Shown here in pieces: positions 47,451-58,634 of a DNA stretch of 64,000 nt. The stretch comes from Bugulina stolonifera. Its lineage: Eukaryota; Bryozoa; Gymnolaemata; Cheilostomatida; Bugulidae. The stretch is taken from positions 21,390,429 to 21,454,428 of the forward strand of contig OW285187.1 in NCBI GenBank assembly GCA_935421135.1, read 5' to 3'. A program made the translations under genes and the position numbers. Within the stretch, counting starts at the first letter, position 1. Each line of letters opens with the position of its first letter. The notes beneath the pieces are model-generated. The model ran no database searches and was not told the DNA's origin. It was given only the letters and a program-made list of their open reading frames with translations.

Positions 47451-49506
47451 ATATCAGGCTTTAGGTAGTTATGCCTGTCAAGGTGGTGATAATCAATTGA
47501 GTTCTTCTGTTTATGACTCTGCCATGTTTGCATAGGACTGCGTAATTGTAGTTATACATTGAGTATCAGTAATTTATCCAATAATGTATTTACATGCACA
47601 CCTCTCACTAACAATCTGGTATTATATAATATAAGGTATATTATACTTATCATAAGACTCCTACTCTACAAGCATAAAAAATCAAAACAATCATCAATTT
47701 ATCTTGGCAAGGTTGTCAAGGCTGGCAGGGAGGGAGTGGAAGGATTATATTGACTCTGTCAGTTATACATCTAATTGAATGTACAGGTGGGAGCACAGCT
47801 CATCTCTCTCTCTCCTGTACAATTCTCACCCAGTCATGTGTCTTCTGTCTTCTGCTGGTGTAGGCCTAGATGATGTGCCCGGTGTTTCTTATAAGACTCA
47901 TTGTCAGGTTCTATTGCTGTCTAATGACCAGTTGGTAACACTCAGACAAGGCATTATAACTCTCTATGTTACAAACCTGGCATCATGAGGCATCAGAGAA
48001 TGGGTTCATCGATGCGTTTTATAGCCCTTGTGGTTGGGGCTCAGCACTCAGGCTATATTCAGTGAGTTGCTCCAACCTTGTGGTATTGGGTTTGTAGTAC
48101 TCCATCTGAGATTGCTGGCCTATTAGCCTGGGTACCACAACCCCTGAAAAATCATGCTTCATACCAATAAGTTATTTCATACATTGATATGATGGGACTT
48201 TTAGCCCAGGTTAACTCCTTGTTACTAGTTGCTACAGTACCTTTGCTCTTTAATTCTCCCTTATCTTTGATTCTCAGTTTGTCCTGTTGTATTTATTTAA
48301 ATTATAATCCTAACCTAATCTGGTAATATCTTATCCTGTAAGAAGATTAAGTGTCACCTAGTCTGAAATTCAACTGTATGACCATCTATCATTGTTACCT
48401 CCATTACACATAATAACTAAACTCAAGGGTTAGTTACTAGCTGTTGGTCCTAAGATCCTTGATTACAGATTCTCACTCACCCTCTAGTCATATAGATTCT
48501 GATTGTATATTCCAATACTAGCAATTTAGTCGTCTGTGTAGAATAATTACAAATCACTCTCCCCCTGTCCTCTCATTGATTTCTCTAACAAATTGTGGTT
48601 TTTAAGTGAAGATGATGACACTTGTAAGTACTTGTTGGCATCAAAAGATCAATGATTGATGTTATTATTATCACTTATATTTTATTATTACAAGTACACC
48701 TTGAGTATTTGGCGGTAACACGATATATTCCTTTTGTTTGTTCACAAATGCATGTAAAATTTATTTTCTGCTTTTTTGAAAATCAATTGTGTTTTAATGG
48801 TGTATGAGTAATATGTGTGGTTTGCCCTCTCTCTATATTCAATAGGATAATGGTACAGCTTACACCCACCACTTACTGAGTAGTACTGGTAATGTGAATC
48901 AGTGGTGTAGCATGGGGTAGCTCCCTCTTACCCATCTCCATGCCTCTGTTTGCTAAGGTGTTGGATATGGTTATGGTACGAACTGAAAACCATTCCATAG
49001 GTTGGACTATAGTATTGTACACTGTCTTATAGATAATGACTACTACGTATGTTTGATCTTTGATGTCCTAACGATTCTCCAGACGACATTAATTTGATAT
49101 ACATGTAGGCTAGGCATAGCCATAGGTATATATTCACTATTTAGTTTTTGTGACTGAAAATGCTGCATTATCTCAATAGGATTGTATGTTGTACTGTTGC
49201 TGTTTTAAAATGGATTATATAAGTATAGTTAGTCGTAGAGTCAGCCTGAAAATCAGGCTCTGTGATTACTTGTATCTTTTAGCCTAGTCACTGTTATACA
49301 TTACTACTAATATATGTAGTATTGGAGTGACTAGTAATTACATGAACGTCTCTTGATACATTAGCTAACTCCTCTCTGTTATTATGGTTGATGGTGATGG
49401 AAATTATAATTTATTGCTAATGATATTCTCAGTTAACTAGGAATTAATTACTAAGTAGGATCCTCCTATAAAATGATCATTAAATATGTTAAGTTCATGT
49501 CTGTAG
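47451..49506. other. Probably intronic; one possible exon
   Basis: At 47861-47988 an open frame (GLDDVPGVSYKTHCQVLLLS) follows a GTGTAG acceptor-like site. It ends in a stop without a recognisable domain. The rest shows nothing. Confidence 0.25.
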
Positions 49507-49716
49507 AGAAAGACAGGAGCTCTGTCAAGGAAATCAGTAAGCCTGAGACTCCACAGACATCTGAACTACGCTGTTCTAAGGACCATAGACCTCTAGATGG
49601 TGAATGTGTTCCATGTGCCTGTGCTAAGAGATCAGTGTGTGACCCTGACATAGGCTACCACTGTACAGATGGTCAGCGCTGTAAGAGGGGGAGATATGGA
49701 CAGGGGTGTGTGTACG
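49507..49716 (+). CDS. Cys-rich extracellular-module exon (EGF-like)
   Basis: The exon is bounded by GTCTGTAG and a consensus donor GTAAGT. It starts and ends in phase 1, the usual phase of shuffled extracellular modules. The peptide contains LRCSKDHRPLDGECVPCAC, AKRSVCDPDIGYHCTDGQ and RCKRGRYGQGCVYG. Eight closely spaced cysteines with a final G-x-Y-G-x-x-C resemble an EGF/laminin-EGF module. It may belong to the same gene as the signal-peptide exon at 43130. Confidence 0.6.
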
Positions 49717-52700
49717 GTAAGTCTGGGGTATTTTCTCTCCAGCTGTAAATGATGGTAAATTCCTCAGTATGCAAGTTAGCCAGTAGGAAAACCCATCAGT
49801 AGAGTTTTACTTCTACCAACAACACATCTGACGAGTCCATTAGCTGGTTACAGCCAATACCAGAGGCATAAATTTACACCAAGTCTGTAACAAGAGTCCT
49901 CATATATGTTATAATGTAGCGAATACTTGGCGAATCTTTACTAAGTGAGAGTTGTCTTCTCTTCATTTCATAAGCTATCCACTCTTACCACAATCACAAC
50001 CTATAGACGTCTTCTAGCACGGATTTAGTAACTGGTAATTCCTAAATACCAAGCCTATGTACACCTCCTGGTGCACATATCAAGCAATATGTAGCTCTAC
50101 CCACTGGGTTCACTATATAACATTCGGGGATGTGTGACTGGTCTCTACTAATACAGGCTATCAAACCAAACATACCTATTTACCCATAAGATTCCAATCT
50201 TTGTACTATGGTACAGTGGTGAGCTACTCATGTGAAAATGTTACTATAATAGCACATTCCTGATGCATCTTGTTTATTTTTCAAAGATCAATATTCACTT
50301 TTTCTTAGTCTATCTATATTTAAATACTAACATTGTTTATGTAAGATACCAAAATTCCAAGTTCTCACTTTATAGTTTGGTTCTCAGACTTTCTGGAATC
50401 ATATCAGGATTACTCAGTTGTAGTTATCCTTCTTTTCTCTTACATTTCCAACTGTTGACTCTTATAGATGTAGTTATAGTTCAAGCATGCCATAATTGCT
50501 CACAATACTGTGAACACAGAAGAACTACACAATCTGGAGTAGTTGTCTTCTCATACTCTATTCAAAGATTGTGGAAGGAAAAATGATTCACTCAATGACA
50601 ATAACCTGTCCCACCAATAGGTCTAGTTGGACAGTCCCACTGTCCTTCTGCTAAGTTACAGTAGCGCATAGTTATCTAAACCTTATACATGTATATTGTA
50701 CCTGATAGTTTATTTAAATATTTTAAGCGCTGCCATTATAGAGGAAGGGACAGATTTTTCCTTCCACTGTCTTTGCTCTATTTACTAGTTTACTGTTTCC
50801 TGCACACAAGTTATATTGAGCGTAAGCTATTGATAATAATTCAAAATTGTCCTCTCTTGAATTTTTTGAGCACACAGATGGAAAGAGAACCTAAGTGTAA
50901 CCAATAGGCAATAACTCCTCAGTACTGTACATTATACCCTACTGGTACATACAGTATATTACATGCATGGTCAATCATAAGCTAGTGATCATATAAGGAA
51001 GTTATCTTCTCCCAATTTTAGTCTCAAAGTTAGGAGAGGACAATTACTTTTTACCATCATTAGCTTATGAGTGTCCACATGTGGTACATAGCTTGAGTTG
51101 TCAACAGTATGTACATGTAGAAATGTGTTTCATTAAACAAACTTGATCAGGTACAATGTACTAGTTGTTTGAAATTTGATATTTAGCATACAAATGATCA
51201 ACAGCTAGTTTTAGTATTTATATTTTATACTTCATTTAATTTTCTGAGAGGAAAAGTACTTTAAAAATGCATGCTAAAATATAAATATCAAATTATATAA
51301 TAATAATTAGTGGCATCATGCATAATGTAGTTTACTATTGATTTATTACATGTACATGGCTACATTGTTATTGTGATTGTCAATTAGGAGTTGTCAACTC
51401 GCTCAGTAGGTTGGTGCATGGGACTGCAACTCCATAACATCTAAGCTTGTATAATGTTTGCAAACAGAAACTGCACTACAATAGTAAATACACACTAGTC
51501 TATGAGTTCCCATGACAATAGACAATAGAGGTATCTAGATAAAGCTACTGTCAATAAAACATTCAGAGATGTGAAATCTTGTTTGTAGATTAGATAACTG
51601 TTTAGATAAAAACAAAATATAAAAGCTCTCATCACTTGCAGTGCATCTTCCTCTACCATCTGCTTAACACTATTTATATAACCTTTATACTGTATGTTAC
51701 TATTGCCCTATGCAGTAGGCTGCCTATGAAATGTAGCTGGCGAACTGTATAGCCTCGGTATAGAGTATGTTACTAACAAGTCTTTGTCACCCTGACATGT
51801 CATTCAATATTAGGCTATATGTTACATTTAGTCTCCTCAAACAGGTTAAAACTCCACAAGTTGTAAATTTTAAGCTATGCAAATTATACAAAAATTCATC
51901 CACAAATTCTGTTTATATTCTATATTACAATGTATATATGCATGTACATGTATATATTTCTTCCTTGCGTGTACATGTACATGTACATGGAAGGAAGAAA
52001 TATATGTGTATCTTATATAATTAACTCTCTTATCTTTTGGATAATTTGTCACATTTTACAAAAAAAAAGCACTACTTTAATTAGGTTTAGCATAGCTGAT
52101 GAATAGATATAAAATAGAGGTACATATACAATGTACATAATTATACCATCATATACCATCATATACCATCATAACAAATGACATTATCCCTCAGGTAGTT
52201 CAGTATTATCTTCCATCAGATCCAATATGGGTAGATACATGATTGCTTTGTTGCTTTATTAGATTAGTAATATACTCTGTATGTTACAGTATAGTAGTAC
52301 AGAATAGGCCCTGGAGGTACAACCCAAGTCCTCTGGGGTCAGGGTGACACTATGCTGTTGGCTACATTCTCACACCTGTTATTACAGGTGAATACATACA
52401 TGTACACATTGTCTAGTCTATAGTGTACATGTACATGTATGTAATAATGTATTCTCTTGTAGATCTCTCAGGCACTATCACATATTCAGGTATATAAGCT
52501 CATCAGTTTGGTATAAACCAGTTGAAATGTTTGTTCATCCTTTACTAATTTGCTCACTGCTTAGCTTTCTCTGTGTATATACACTAGCCAGGATAATATA
52601 TTATGTATACTAGCATAACTGAGCTACATTTAGATACATATACAGTTTCTTCAACTCCTGTTCAATTCCCATTATCTGCTTGCCTACCAAAGGACTAAGG

Positions 52701-53149
52701 AGATTTTAAGCCTATTAATACTATTGGGAATTTAATACCCATCCATCTGGAACTAGTTTAGCGCTGAATAGGGTTTGGATTATCTATTCTCTTCACAGTG
52801 TACTAGTTGTATTGGTTGTGTTCCTCCGTATTGGTGTACCTGTTCACCTCACAGGGCTACTTGTTCCGTCTGCTGCAAGTATACACACTACATTCCTCAT
52901 ACACACTTCATTAGCAGTCAGGCGTCCACTGTACTTCATTGTTTACACGTACTATCAGCTACAGTTCATCTACCCATGCTCTCCACTCCACAATATTTTA
53001 TTTATGAAATACAAGCATCTAAACAAGCTGCCTCTCTCTTCAGCTGACTGAGAAAATGAAATCTACACACTGGACTGTATTACACTAGAAGGTATACTAT
53101 TGCTGGGCAGGTATGGTTGGAACTTCAGTACTTGTATATGTGACTGTAG
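49717..53149. other. Probably intronic; weak exon candidates only
   Basis: A 27-base candidate exon at 52463-52489 (DLSGTITYSG) has acceptor and donor-like borders and phase 1 on both sides. A plus frame at 52812-53051 is hydrophobic but without a known pattern. Neither is certain. Confidence 0.3.
51950..52005. repeat. Hairpin with an ACATGT core
   Basis: ATATATTTCTTCCTT pairs with AAGGAAGAAATATAT around a core of tandem TACATG words. The stem is 15 bp and exact. A 10-bp tandem word (ATACCATCAT, three copies) lies nearby at 52143-52172. Confidence 0.65.
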
Positions 53150-53274
53150 GTATAATATCTCTATACAATGATAAAGCCAACCCCGGAGCTCCTACCAACG
53201 TCACATGTGTTGTACGGACTGCTAACCCTGAACAGGATGTTGACAAGATATATCTCACAAGAGGTGGTAATTCA
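53150..53274 (+). CDS. Exon of a putative extracellular protein
   Basis: The exon is bounded by GACTGTAG and the consensus donor GTAAGT. It starts in phase 1 and ends in phase 0. The peptide reads IISLYNDKANPGAPTNVTCV and VRTANPEQDVDKIYLTRGGN. A Pro-rich lead followed by NVTCVV fits the first strands of an Ig-like or similar beta-sandwich domain, but half a domain is too little to name it. Phase 1 at its start is compatible with the upstream exons. Confidence 0.45.
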
Positions 53275-55906
53275 GTAAGTTACATATCATTTCTGATTCT
53301 ACAATTAATGTCTAGCATACATATCATGTGAATTTGCGTCTGTTTGAAAATTTCAGTTGGAAACAGGACGTTACGGAAACATTTGATCGAACCCCAAACA
53401 ACGTTTTCAGAACATCCAGGTTCTAACCGACATTTTCGAAGTCCTTATAGATATACATCTCTCTGTTGTGTCTGTAGTGTACTAACAGTCATACTACACA
53501 AGGTATAGCAGAGCAGCTAACCAAGCCCATATATAAAATTCACCATGTAGATTACATGTGTATATCTATACTGCTATCTAATATTGCGTATCTACCAACT
53601 AACAGTAGTAGGATATTATGACAATATGCATGTACATATAGATTACTGTAATACTATCAAATATAGAGTTCAAATAATTATATATGTAGAAAATGTAAAT
53701 TTTATGCAATGCACATTGATAGATATAAGAACTATTCTACATGTAGAGACCCATTATTAACTCCAATCTAATATATTATATGTAACAACGCATGACATGT
53801 AAAGTAGCACCATGTTAGTAGGCCTATAATATGATATTCCTGGTAGGCTTGCCTCATGATGCAAATTGTAGCCAAATTTTAAACTTGTGGCCTTCCACTT
53901 GGAAAATCTGGGAACCTAGTGCTTCATTAGTCCCTTGTAGCCTGCTATTGCAACAAATCATCATACTATACAAGTCATGTAGTCTACAGAATTGATACAG
54001 ATGCAGAGGAATCCAACGTATCAGTGACGGTAGATATAGAGGCACATCTACATGTACATGTAGGCTATATATAGATGTAACAACTAGTTATAAGTTTAGA
54101 ATAGAACCATCAACATTGTCTAGTTTATGAAGTTGATAAATTTCAGCATATACATATACAGTGTAGTCACACCTTTAAAAATATCATAAATCATATATTT
54201 CTGCTTTGCTCGGTTTGATCTAGTAGAGAGCTTTACCATGTGGAACTAAACTATAGTGGGAATCTAGTACAACTATTTTATGCTTAGTGGAGGATGAATT
54301 GGACTATATGCAGTGACATGATGGCATTTTAGTATCTGGCACTGGCTGCAGGTGCCCGTAGTTATTACTGTATCAATCAGTGACTAATTTTTAAAGAATT
54401 TCCTACATCACAAGCAAATAATGCTGTGTCAGAATGTAAAAATATAAAGTTCACAATGTGAATTCCACATAGCTTTCGTTACTGGAATATAGATGTACTT
54501 CCCTTGTTATCTGTTAGCATACCCTTTATGGTTTGTACTCGTATTAGAGAAAAATTAAAACTCATACATGTAAAAAGTAAGAAACTCTCTGCAAACCCGA
54601 ACTAAGACTATGGCTGGGTAGGAGTTCATGGTTGCCCTATACAGTAGGCTACAACATACCCTAGTAATGGTGATGCATTAGTGTAATAGCCTGACACATA
54701 GCGAAGCACATGACAACTCTCTTGTGGCTAGAGGGAAATGAATGATTTTAGAATATCCATATTAGCTATTAGATGATGCTAGAACACATCATCATATAAC
54801 ATCCCTGATATAATCATTCAGTGGTTTCCTTAGTTGGTTTTATAGAGAATACCAACACATTTCACCATCTTTTACTGTAGCATAAGGTACCATATAGAGC
54901 CAAATACATGAATCTATATTTTACATGTTAGGAAAGAAATGGTACAACTCAGTTTTGGGAAAATCTGCAATCCAGAAATATGCACATAATGAGCATTGTA
55001 AGCAAGCATTGCTGGGGAATCGGCTGTCTGTCTGCTAGGTGAAATTTGGATAGCTTTATAGATTGGGAGGTGGGGGAAGGGTCAACCAATAATATTATAC
55101 AGAGAAGACAACTACTCCTACTGCAGTTTTAGTGAAGAACCAAGACTACCTCGAATTTCTCCTCTTCTGCATCTAACTCCTACACACTGTCCTACTCCTA
55201 ATATTATAATGTAGCTATTATATAGCTGGCTAGATAGATACCTTACTTCCTTCCCCCTTCCTTCCCCCTTGTCACATCTCTAAACCGATGCAGGAGCTCA
55301 AGTGGTGTGTCTAAATTAATTCAAGAGGGAACCAACTGAATGCATAGTTGATCCTGATTAGTATCAAGTAGGATTATCGGGTGTCTGTCTTGTTTGCCCA
55401 ATCAATCCATGACATTTCCACATGCTTGTCAACATCAATACAAATACTAACCAACAGTAAGCTTTGTCTACAACTTTACTCCATGTTTTTTGGTAGTTTG
55501 AAAAAAATTAATTTACTGGATAGTTTACTAGATTGGAACATGAATAAAGTGTAATTCCTGGAAATGCAGAGCTGGTGGTTTTATTCTTGTATCATAGAGA
55601 TCAGATTGCTGGCTTAAAATGAAAAATTAACTTTAAGTAAACAAAGCAAACAAATTTTAATTAAGATTGATTCAGAAATTTAATCTGACACATCTCCTGT
55701 GGGATAGGATTCATTACCCTTGCTATACATGTGGCCTACTAGAGTGTTTTACCTACAGTATCCTAAGTGATAGAAATATACCAGTATATTATTGTATGTA
55801 TAGCTAATATTCACTAAATTACCATACTTATCCATCTAGTACTGGGTTGTAGGGTAGAGAATGTTTGCTTAGTTCCAAACACTTTCTATTCTCTGTAACG
55901 ATCTTG
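53275..55906. other. Intergenic, no gene recognised
   Basis: AT-rich, no exon I can support. Confidence 0.3.
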
Positions 55907-56008
55907 GACTAGGCCTACATGTAGACCTATGCATGCGTGCAGTAATATTAGGTCTACATGTAGGCCTAGTCTAATATGTAGACCATCATGTAGACCTAAT
56001 ATTACTGC
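55907..56008. repeat. Overlapping double palindrome
   Basis: The segment 55907-55929 is the exact reverse complement of 55949-55971 (23 bp). Separately, 55939-55960 is the exact reverse complement of 55987-56008 (22 bp). The middle strand 55949-55960 is shared, so the two stems exclude each other. Three TAGGCCTA octamers lie in or next to it. It directly precedes the GC-rich start of the virus-like element. Confidence 0.8.
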
Positions 56009-56149
56009 GGTACATAGGCCTATATCTGTGTCTATGTAATACATACATGGACTCCAACCTACAGACCTAGCAGCCCACATGTTCTCTATCTTAGCTATTA
56101 GTAGTATAGTCAGTGCACTTCTAGACAGACACGCACTCATTGACCCCTG

Positions 56150-56262
56150 TTTTCAACCAATCACAAGCCGGTATTTCCGATTTCAACCAATCACAGAAGA
56201 GCACAAAAATTTTGCACACGACCTTGCCAAGGTCACCCCAAAATCCCCCCTTCTGATTGGTC
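56150..56262 (+). promoter_or_regulatory. Cluster of CCAAT boxes
   Basis: The word TTTCAACCAATCACA occurs twice 32 bases apart (56150 and 56182). An inverted ATTGG follows at 56257-56261, and a further CCAATCG near 56648. CCAAT boxes bind NF-Y-type factors in animals. Their position upstream of the first viral gene suggests an enhancer/promoter; this is inference. Confidence 0.5.
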
Positions 56263-56279
56263 GAAAAAACATTTGCACA

Positions 56280-56462
56280 CTTGACCCCGAACCCGGCCAC
56301 GACCCCTTCCCTTCCTCCTTCCCACCCTCCTCCCCCTCCCCCACCTCCCACTCCTCCCTCCTCCCCGCCACCGCCCTCGTCCCGTCCGCGCCACCGCCGT
56401 CGCCGCCGCCGCCACCGCCGCCCTCACCACCGCCGCCGCCGCCGCCACCACCACCGCCCTCA

Positions 56463-56497
<35 letters not shown>

Positions 56498-56640
56498 ACC
56501 ACCGCCGCCACCACCACCACCGCCACCGCCGCCGCCACCACCACCACCACCACCGCCGCCGCCGCCGCCGCCATCACCGTCATCACCGCCACCCCTCCTC
56601 CACCGCCGCCCACCCTCCCCCCCCGCAACCCCCACTCACC
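56280..56640. repeat. CCN/CCACCGCC low-complexity tract, candidate element terminus
   Basis: Almost pure pyrimidine-plus-GC sequence of CCG, CCA and CCT triplets, in abrupt contrast to the AT-rich flank. Five overlapping long frames on both strands (poly-Pro, poly-Arg/His, poly-Gly, poly-Val/Ala) arise from it. That argues against a real gene, although the poly-Pro frame 56079-56801 has a less repetitive N-terminus. It may be part of the long terminal inverted repeat of the element to the right. Confidence 0.6.
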
Positions 56641-56796
56641 CGAACGACCAATCGTTTGAGGCGGTCAAGCCGCGTCCGCCCACGTTGCGTGCGGCGCCGA
56701 CCGTACACGTGGAGGCGACGCCGGTGCCCCGTATCCACCGGGCCAAGCGACTAGGCAGCGGCCCGCCGCCCATTCCGAGTTCCACTGGGGTGGGAC

Positions 56797-56804
56797 TATA
56801 AAAG
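56797..56804 (+). promoter_or_regulatory. TATA box before the 442-aa gene
   Basis: TATAAAAG, a full consensus, lies 54 bases upstream of the ATG at 56858, right at the border from GC-rich to coding sequence. Confidence 0.65.
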
Positions 56805-56857
56805 ATAAGTTTGACTGATGATAGTATTAATACAAAGAAGACTTAGTCATAGCAAAC

Positions 56858-58186
56858 ATGTCTTTTCTCACCAAAGGAGCAGCGGGGAGATATGTACTTT
56901 TAAAGGAAGTCCTCCCGAAGTCTGTATGGGATTATATGATCAAAAGTAATATCGAAGAAACGAATAGTCCATGGATGTGGTATTGGGTTGACAGACTCGC
57001 TCATAATTCCTTAGTGGTAGAGCTTGCCATCTATTTTAGAACACTTTCACTCTCTATGAATATCCCTTTTAAGATAGGAGAGGAAAAGTTGAGGAAAATG
57101 GCACTTTGTTATGAAGACTTAACAGGAGCTAGGTCAAGATTTTCATCTATGGTAGAAACAAAAAACGCATCCGTTTCTTCTCCCTTACTCCTTCTTAGGA
57201 ATGCAGAGTTGTCAACCTGGTGTAGAGTGGAGGTTGAGAAGATTATTGAAGATAGAAACTGGGATGAAACTGGTGTGGGAGCGGAGGCCACTTTTAACAC
57301 TCACTTCTTACTATATCTGGATAATGAACCTGGTGGGGAAGGTTCAAAGAATGAACTCTATCATAGAGTATTGAACATATTAAAGGATGGGGCAAGAAGA
57401 TGTCGCTTTGAGGATGGGAAGGAGAAATCGCGAGCGAAGAGGAGTTACAATGAAGAAAGCATCCCTGGTTTAATTCTTAGTAGAGGTAATACGCTATATG
57501 CAGGGCGATTGTTTGGAGAACTAGATCCATCCAAAAATGGGTTAGAGGTGATAAGAAGTCCTTCACCAGGAGATGCTAGATTAGAGGTGAGAGAGACTTC
57601 TACAGGAGAGACTAACCAGGTTATGATAGAAGAGGTTGAAATGTGTGACATTGGAGAACTAGATTCATCCAAAAACGGGTTAGAGGAGATAAGAAGCCCT
57701 TCACCAGGAGAAGCTAGGGTGGAAGTGAGAGAGACTTCTACAGGAGAGAATAAGCAGATTATGATAGAAGAGCAAACTCATGTAGAAACTAAAGAAGAGG
57801 TTGAAATGTGTGACAAAAGGGAACAAGAGATTAGAAAGATAGAACAAGAATTGGCACTAAAGAAAGTGGAATTGGCAGGAGCACTGGGGTGGAAAGAAGC
57901 ACTAGAGATGCAACAGAGAATTGATGCAAGAAAAGAGAGAAGAACAAATCGCATTGCCTTCTTAGAAAAAAAGTTAACAGAGGAAAGAATGGAAAAAGAG
58001 AGGTTAATGATGGAAATCGAGCGTTTGCAAAAAGAAGAAGAAGAAGAAAAAATGGATAGTGTATCAATTATTGATCACATAATTCCCCACCTGGCTAACA
58101 AACTAGATGATAATGATGCAAAAGCAGAAGGGGAAGATAGTAAACTGCCACAGTGGGTTCCAACAGGAGAAAGTAATGATGAATAA
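56858..58186 (+). CDS. Unrecognised 442-aa protein with internal repeat and coiled coil
   Basis: This is the first gene of the virus-like element, with an ATG 54 bases behind a TATA box. Residues 1-200 look globular (MSFLTKGAAGRYVLLKEVLP; WMWYWVDRL; FNTHFLLYLD). Residues about 220-265 and 266-310 are a tandem duplication of one unit (GELDPSKNGLEVIRSPSP, then RETSTGE and EEVEMCD), with matching nucleotide repeats at 57515 and 57653. The second copy has a small insertion. Residues about 318-402 are a highly charged coiled coil (QEIRKIEQELALKKVELAG ... KERLMMEIERLQKEEEEE). The tail is acidic. It has no polymerase, primase or terminal-protein motif that I can see. Its position resembles terminal genes of Polinton-like viruses, which are often lineage-specific. 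Confidence 0.7.
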   Translation: MSFLTKGAAGRYVLLKEVLPKSVWDYMIKSNIEETNSPWMWYWVDRLAHNSLVVELAIYFRTLSLSMNIPFKIGEEKLRKMALCYEDLTGARSRFSSMVETKNASVSSPLLLLRNAELSTWCRVEVEKIIEDRNWDETGVGAEATFNTHFLLYLDNEPGGEGSKNELYHRVLNILKDGARRCRFEDGKEKSRAKRSYNEESIPGLILSRGNTLYAGRLFGELDPSKNGLEVIRSPSPGDARLEVRETSTGETNQVMIEEVEMCDIGELDSSKNGLEEIRSPSPGEARVEVRETSTGENKQIMIEEQTHVETKEEVEMCDKREQEIRKIEQELALKKVELAGALGWKEALEMQQRIDARKERRTNRIAFLEKKLTEERMEKERLMMEIERLQKEEEEEKMDSVSIIDHIIPHLANKLDDNDAKAEGEDSKLPQWVPTGESNDE

Positions 58187-58226
58187 AAGTGTATAGATTC
58201 CAATCGTTCTCTCAAACAAGGGCAAG

Positions 58227-58634
58227 ATGTCAAAGCAAGAGGTAGTATGTAGAAATGAGAATTATGAAGATGTGGCTGATGGTCTCTTAGATGAAGTAGT
58301 AGCTATCTCTGCTGAAGAGGGAAGGGAGCAAATAGGAGAGAGAAGCAACAAAAGAAAGAAGTTCACATTCTACATAATCATAATACTATTTATACTTTCT
58401 TGCTCATCTTTATCACCATCAGTTTACACATATCTAAGTGATAGGGAACCACCCAATGGCAAAGACAAAGGAGTACTTAAGCAAGGACACTTTTTAAAAA
58501 CAAACACAACTCTATTAGCTACTCAACTGGATCAGCATGCGTCCACACCAAGAAATCGATCTTCGCTTGCAGAGTCCCTTCACAGCTCTAGTCTGTGGTC
58601 CAACAGGGAGTGGAAAAACGGAACTACTATTTAG
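58227..58634 (+). CDS. Small single-pass membrane protein
   Basis: A 135-aa frame from an ATG 40 bases after the 442-aa gene. Residues 1-45 are acidic then basic (GERSNKRKKF). Residues 46-62 are a transmembrane helix (TFYIIIILFILSCS) flanked on the N-side by lysines, so the C-terminus is probably outside the cytosol. The C-terminal part contains NTT and NRS glycosylation motifs. The last 98 bases overlap the start of the ATPase gene in another frame. The residues encoded in the overlap are Ser-rich and may be shaped by the other frame. The product may be an envelope, entry or membrane-remodelling protein; this is unproven. Confidence 0.5.
   Translation: MSKQEVVCRNENYEDVADGLLDEVVAISAEEGREQIGERSNKRKKFTFYIIIILFILSCSSLSPSVYTYLSDREPPNGKDKGVLKQGHFLKTNTTLLATQLDQHASTPRNRSSLAESLHSSSLWSNREWKNGTTI

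Noticed and set aside
44420..47533. 1037-codon open frame on the minus strand
   Set aside because: It is an 11-residue periodic translation of the 11-bp minisatellite; the repeat lacks stops in that direction. There is no evidence of a gene.
51390..51465. tRNA-like segment (GCTCAGTAGGTTGGTG)
   Set aside because: It resembles the D-arm side of a tRNA only; no T-arm or acceptor stem pairs.
56079..56801. 240-codon Pro-rich frame and overlapping poly-Arg/His, poly-Gly and poly-Ala/Val frames
   Set aside because: All arise from the CCN triplet tract, in several frames on both strands at once. The tract looks like terminal or regulatory DNA.
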